Virus record (IMG/VR): IMGVR_UViG_3300035698_004251
Span: 1-22,436 of that record
Reading direction: 5' to 3' (one strand)
DNA from: a virus
Length of the DNA: 22,436 nt
Shown here piece after piece: positions 22,306-22,436 of the stretch (within the stretch, counting starts at the first letter, position 1; every line of letters begins with the position of its first letter). The position numbers and the translations under genes were made by a program. The notes under the pieces are model-generated. The model worked only from the letters and a program-made list of their open reading frames with translations, was not told where the DNA came from and ran no database searches.

Positions 22306-22344
22306 ATGAAAGTAAATAGATACGACCTACTAGAAAGGTGCTAA
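22306..22344 (+). CDS. 12-aa leader peptide ORF
   Basis: MKVNRYDLLERC followed by two TAA stops. The ATG has an excellent AAGGAG seven bases upstream, better than most genes here. It ends four bases before the next ATG (22349), and its last codons contain AGAAAGG that could serve the following start. A leader peptide coupling ribosomes to the next gene is plausible. Confidence 0.45.
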   Translation: MKVNRYDLLERC

Positions 22345-22350
22345 TAAAAT

Positions 22351-22390
22351 GAATACTGGAGAAGGCAAATGAATACTGGAGAAGGCAAAT
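22351..22390 (+). repeat. exact 20-bp tandem duplication at a gene start
   Basis: The 20-base unit GAATACTGGAGAAGGCAAAT occurs at 22351-22370 and 22371-22390 without spacing. Because 20 is not a multiple of three, the first ATG (22349) now reads a seven-codon ORF ending in TGA that overlaps the second ATG (22369) as ATGA. Confidence 0.9.
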
Positions 22391-22436
22391 GTGTCCATTG
22401 CGTTGATGAATTCGGTAAATATCTAGATATGGAGGA
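22369..22436 (+). CDS. partial rightward gene with CxxC motif
   Basis: MNTGEGKCVHCVDEFGKYLD is readable before the window ends. CVHC suggests the first half of a small zinc-binding site, but the rest is missing. Start at 22369 has GGAG (22358-22361) seven bases upstream, supplied by the first copy of the 20-bp duplication. Probably the first normal gene of the rightward, presumably early, region. Function unknown. Confidence 0.55.
   Translation, partial: MNTGEGKCVHCVDEFGKYLDME

Noticed and set aside
1-22436. CRISPR array or insertion sequence
   Set aside because: No regularly spaced repeats with unique spacers, no transposase and no terminal inverted repeats were seen.

Overview
The window looks like part of the genome of a tailed phage with a podovirus (short-tailed, T7-like) virion plan, AT-rich, probably infecting a Gram-negative bacterium. 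The order terminase large subunit, portal, scaffold, major capsid protein, tail tubular proteins A and B, three internal virion proteins and a T7 gp17-type tail-fibre adaptor is the classic podovirus morphogenesis block. The Gram-negative host is an inference from the T7-type ejection proteins, two Sec-type signal peptides and an O-antigen ligase/polymerase-like gene. No bacterial housekeeping gene, integrase, lysis gene or replication gene is visible, so lytic or temperate lifestyle cannot be decided here.

Layout. From about 21.41 kb down to position 1 everything is encoded on the minus strand. In transcription order: a 122-aa protein (possible small terminase), a 92-aa zinc-ribbon protein, a 135-nt tRNA-like RNA, a 51-aa protein, TerL, a GNAT acetyltransferase, a small hydrophobic protein, portal, a 91-aa protein, scaffold, a 105-aa protein, major capsid protein, two tandem paralogous capsid-associated proteins, a secreted protein, an O-antigen ligase-like membrane protein, tail tubular proteins A and B, three internal virion proteins, the tail-fibre adaptor, a signal-peptide fibre-like protein, two coiled-coil proteins and a gene cut by the left edge. 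Genes are tightly packed; seven junctions are TAATG stop/start overlaps, suggesting strong translational coupling. Host sigma70-type promoters of near-consensus quality lie before the 122-aa gene (21466-21494) and between terL and the GNAT gene (18756-18784), with a weaker one before the capsid gene (14823-14852). The capsid gene's ribosome binding site is covered by an 8-bp stem.

From about 21.41 to 22.3 kb there is a largely non-coding, repeat-rich control region (TTGTCA series, ATGTGACGTT pair with an inverted copy, CCATTA series, a 12-bp tandem repeat). At its right end rightward genes begin: several very short ORFs with good ribosome binding sites, then a gene with a CxxC motif cut by the window edge and preceded by an exact 20-bp tandem duplication. 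The architecture is therefore divergent: late structural genes leftward, presumably early genes rightward.

The most unusual item is the RNA at 20480-20614. It fits almost exactly between two genes, has a perfect 7-bp acceptor-like stem, a D-arm that reads like a bacterial tRNA-Leu, a noncanonical anticodon-like arm, and a T-stem whose loop is replaced by a structured insert of about 59 nt. Also notable are the O-antigen ligase-like gene and the two signal-peptide proteins inside the virion operon. All assignments are from reading the sequence; no database search was possible.
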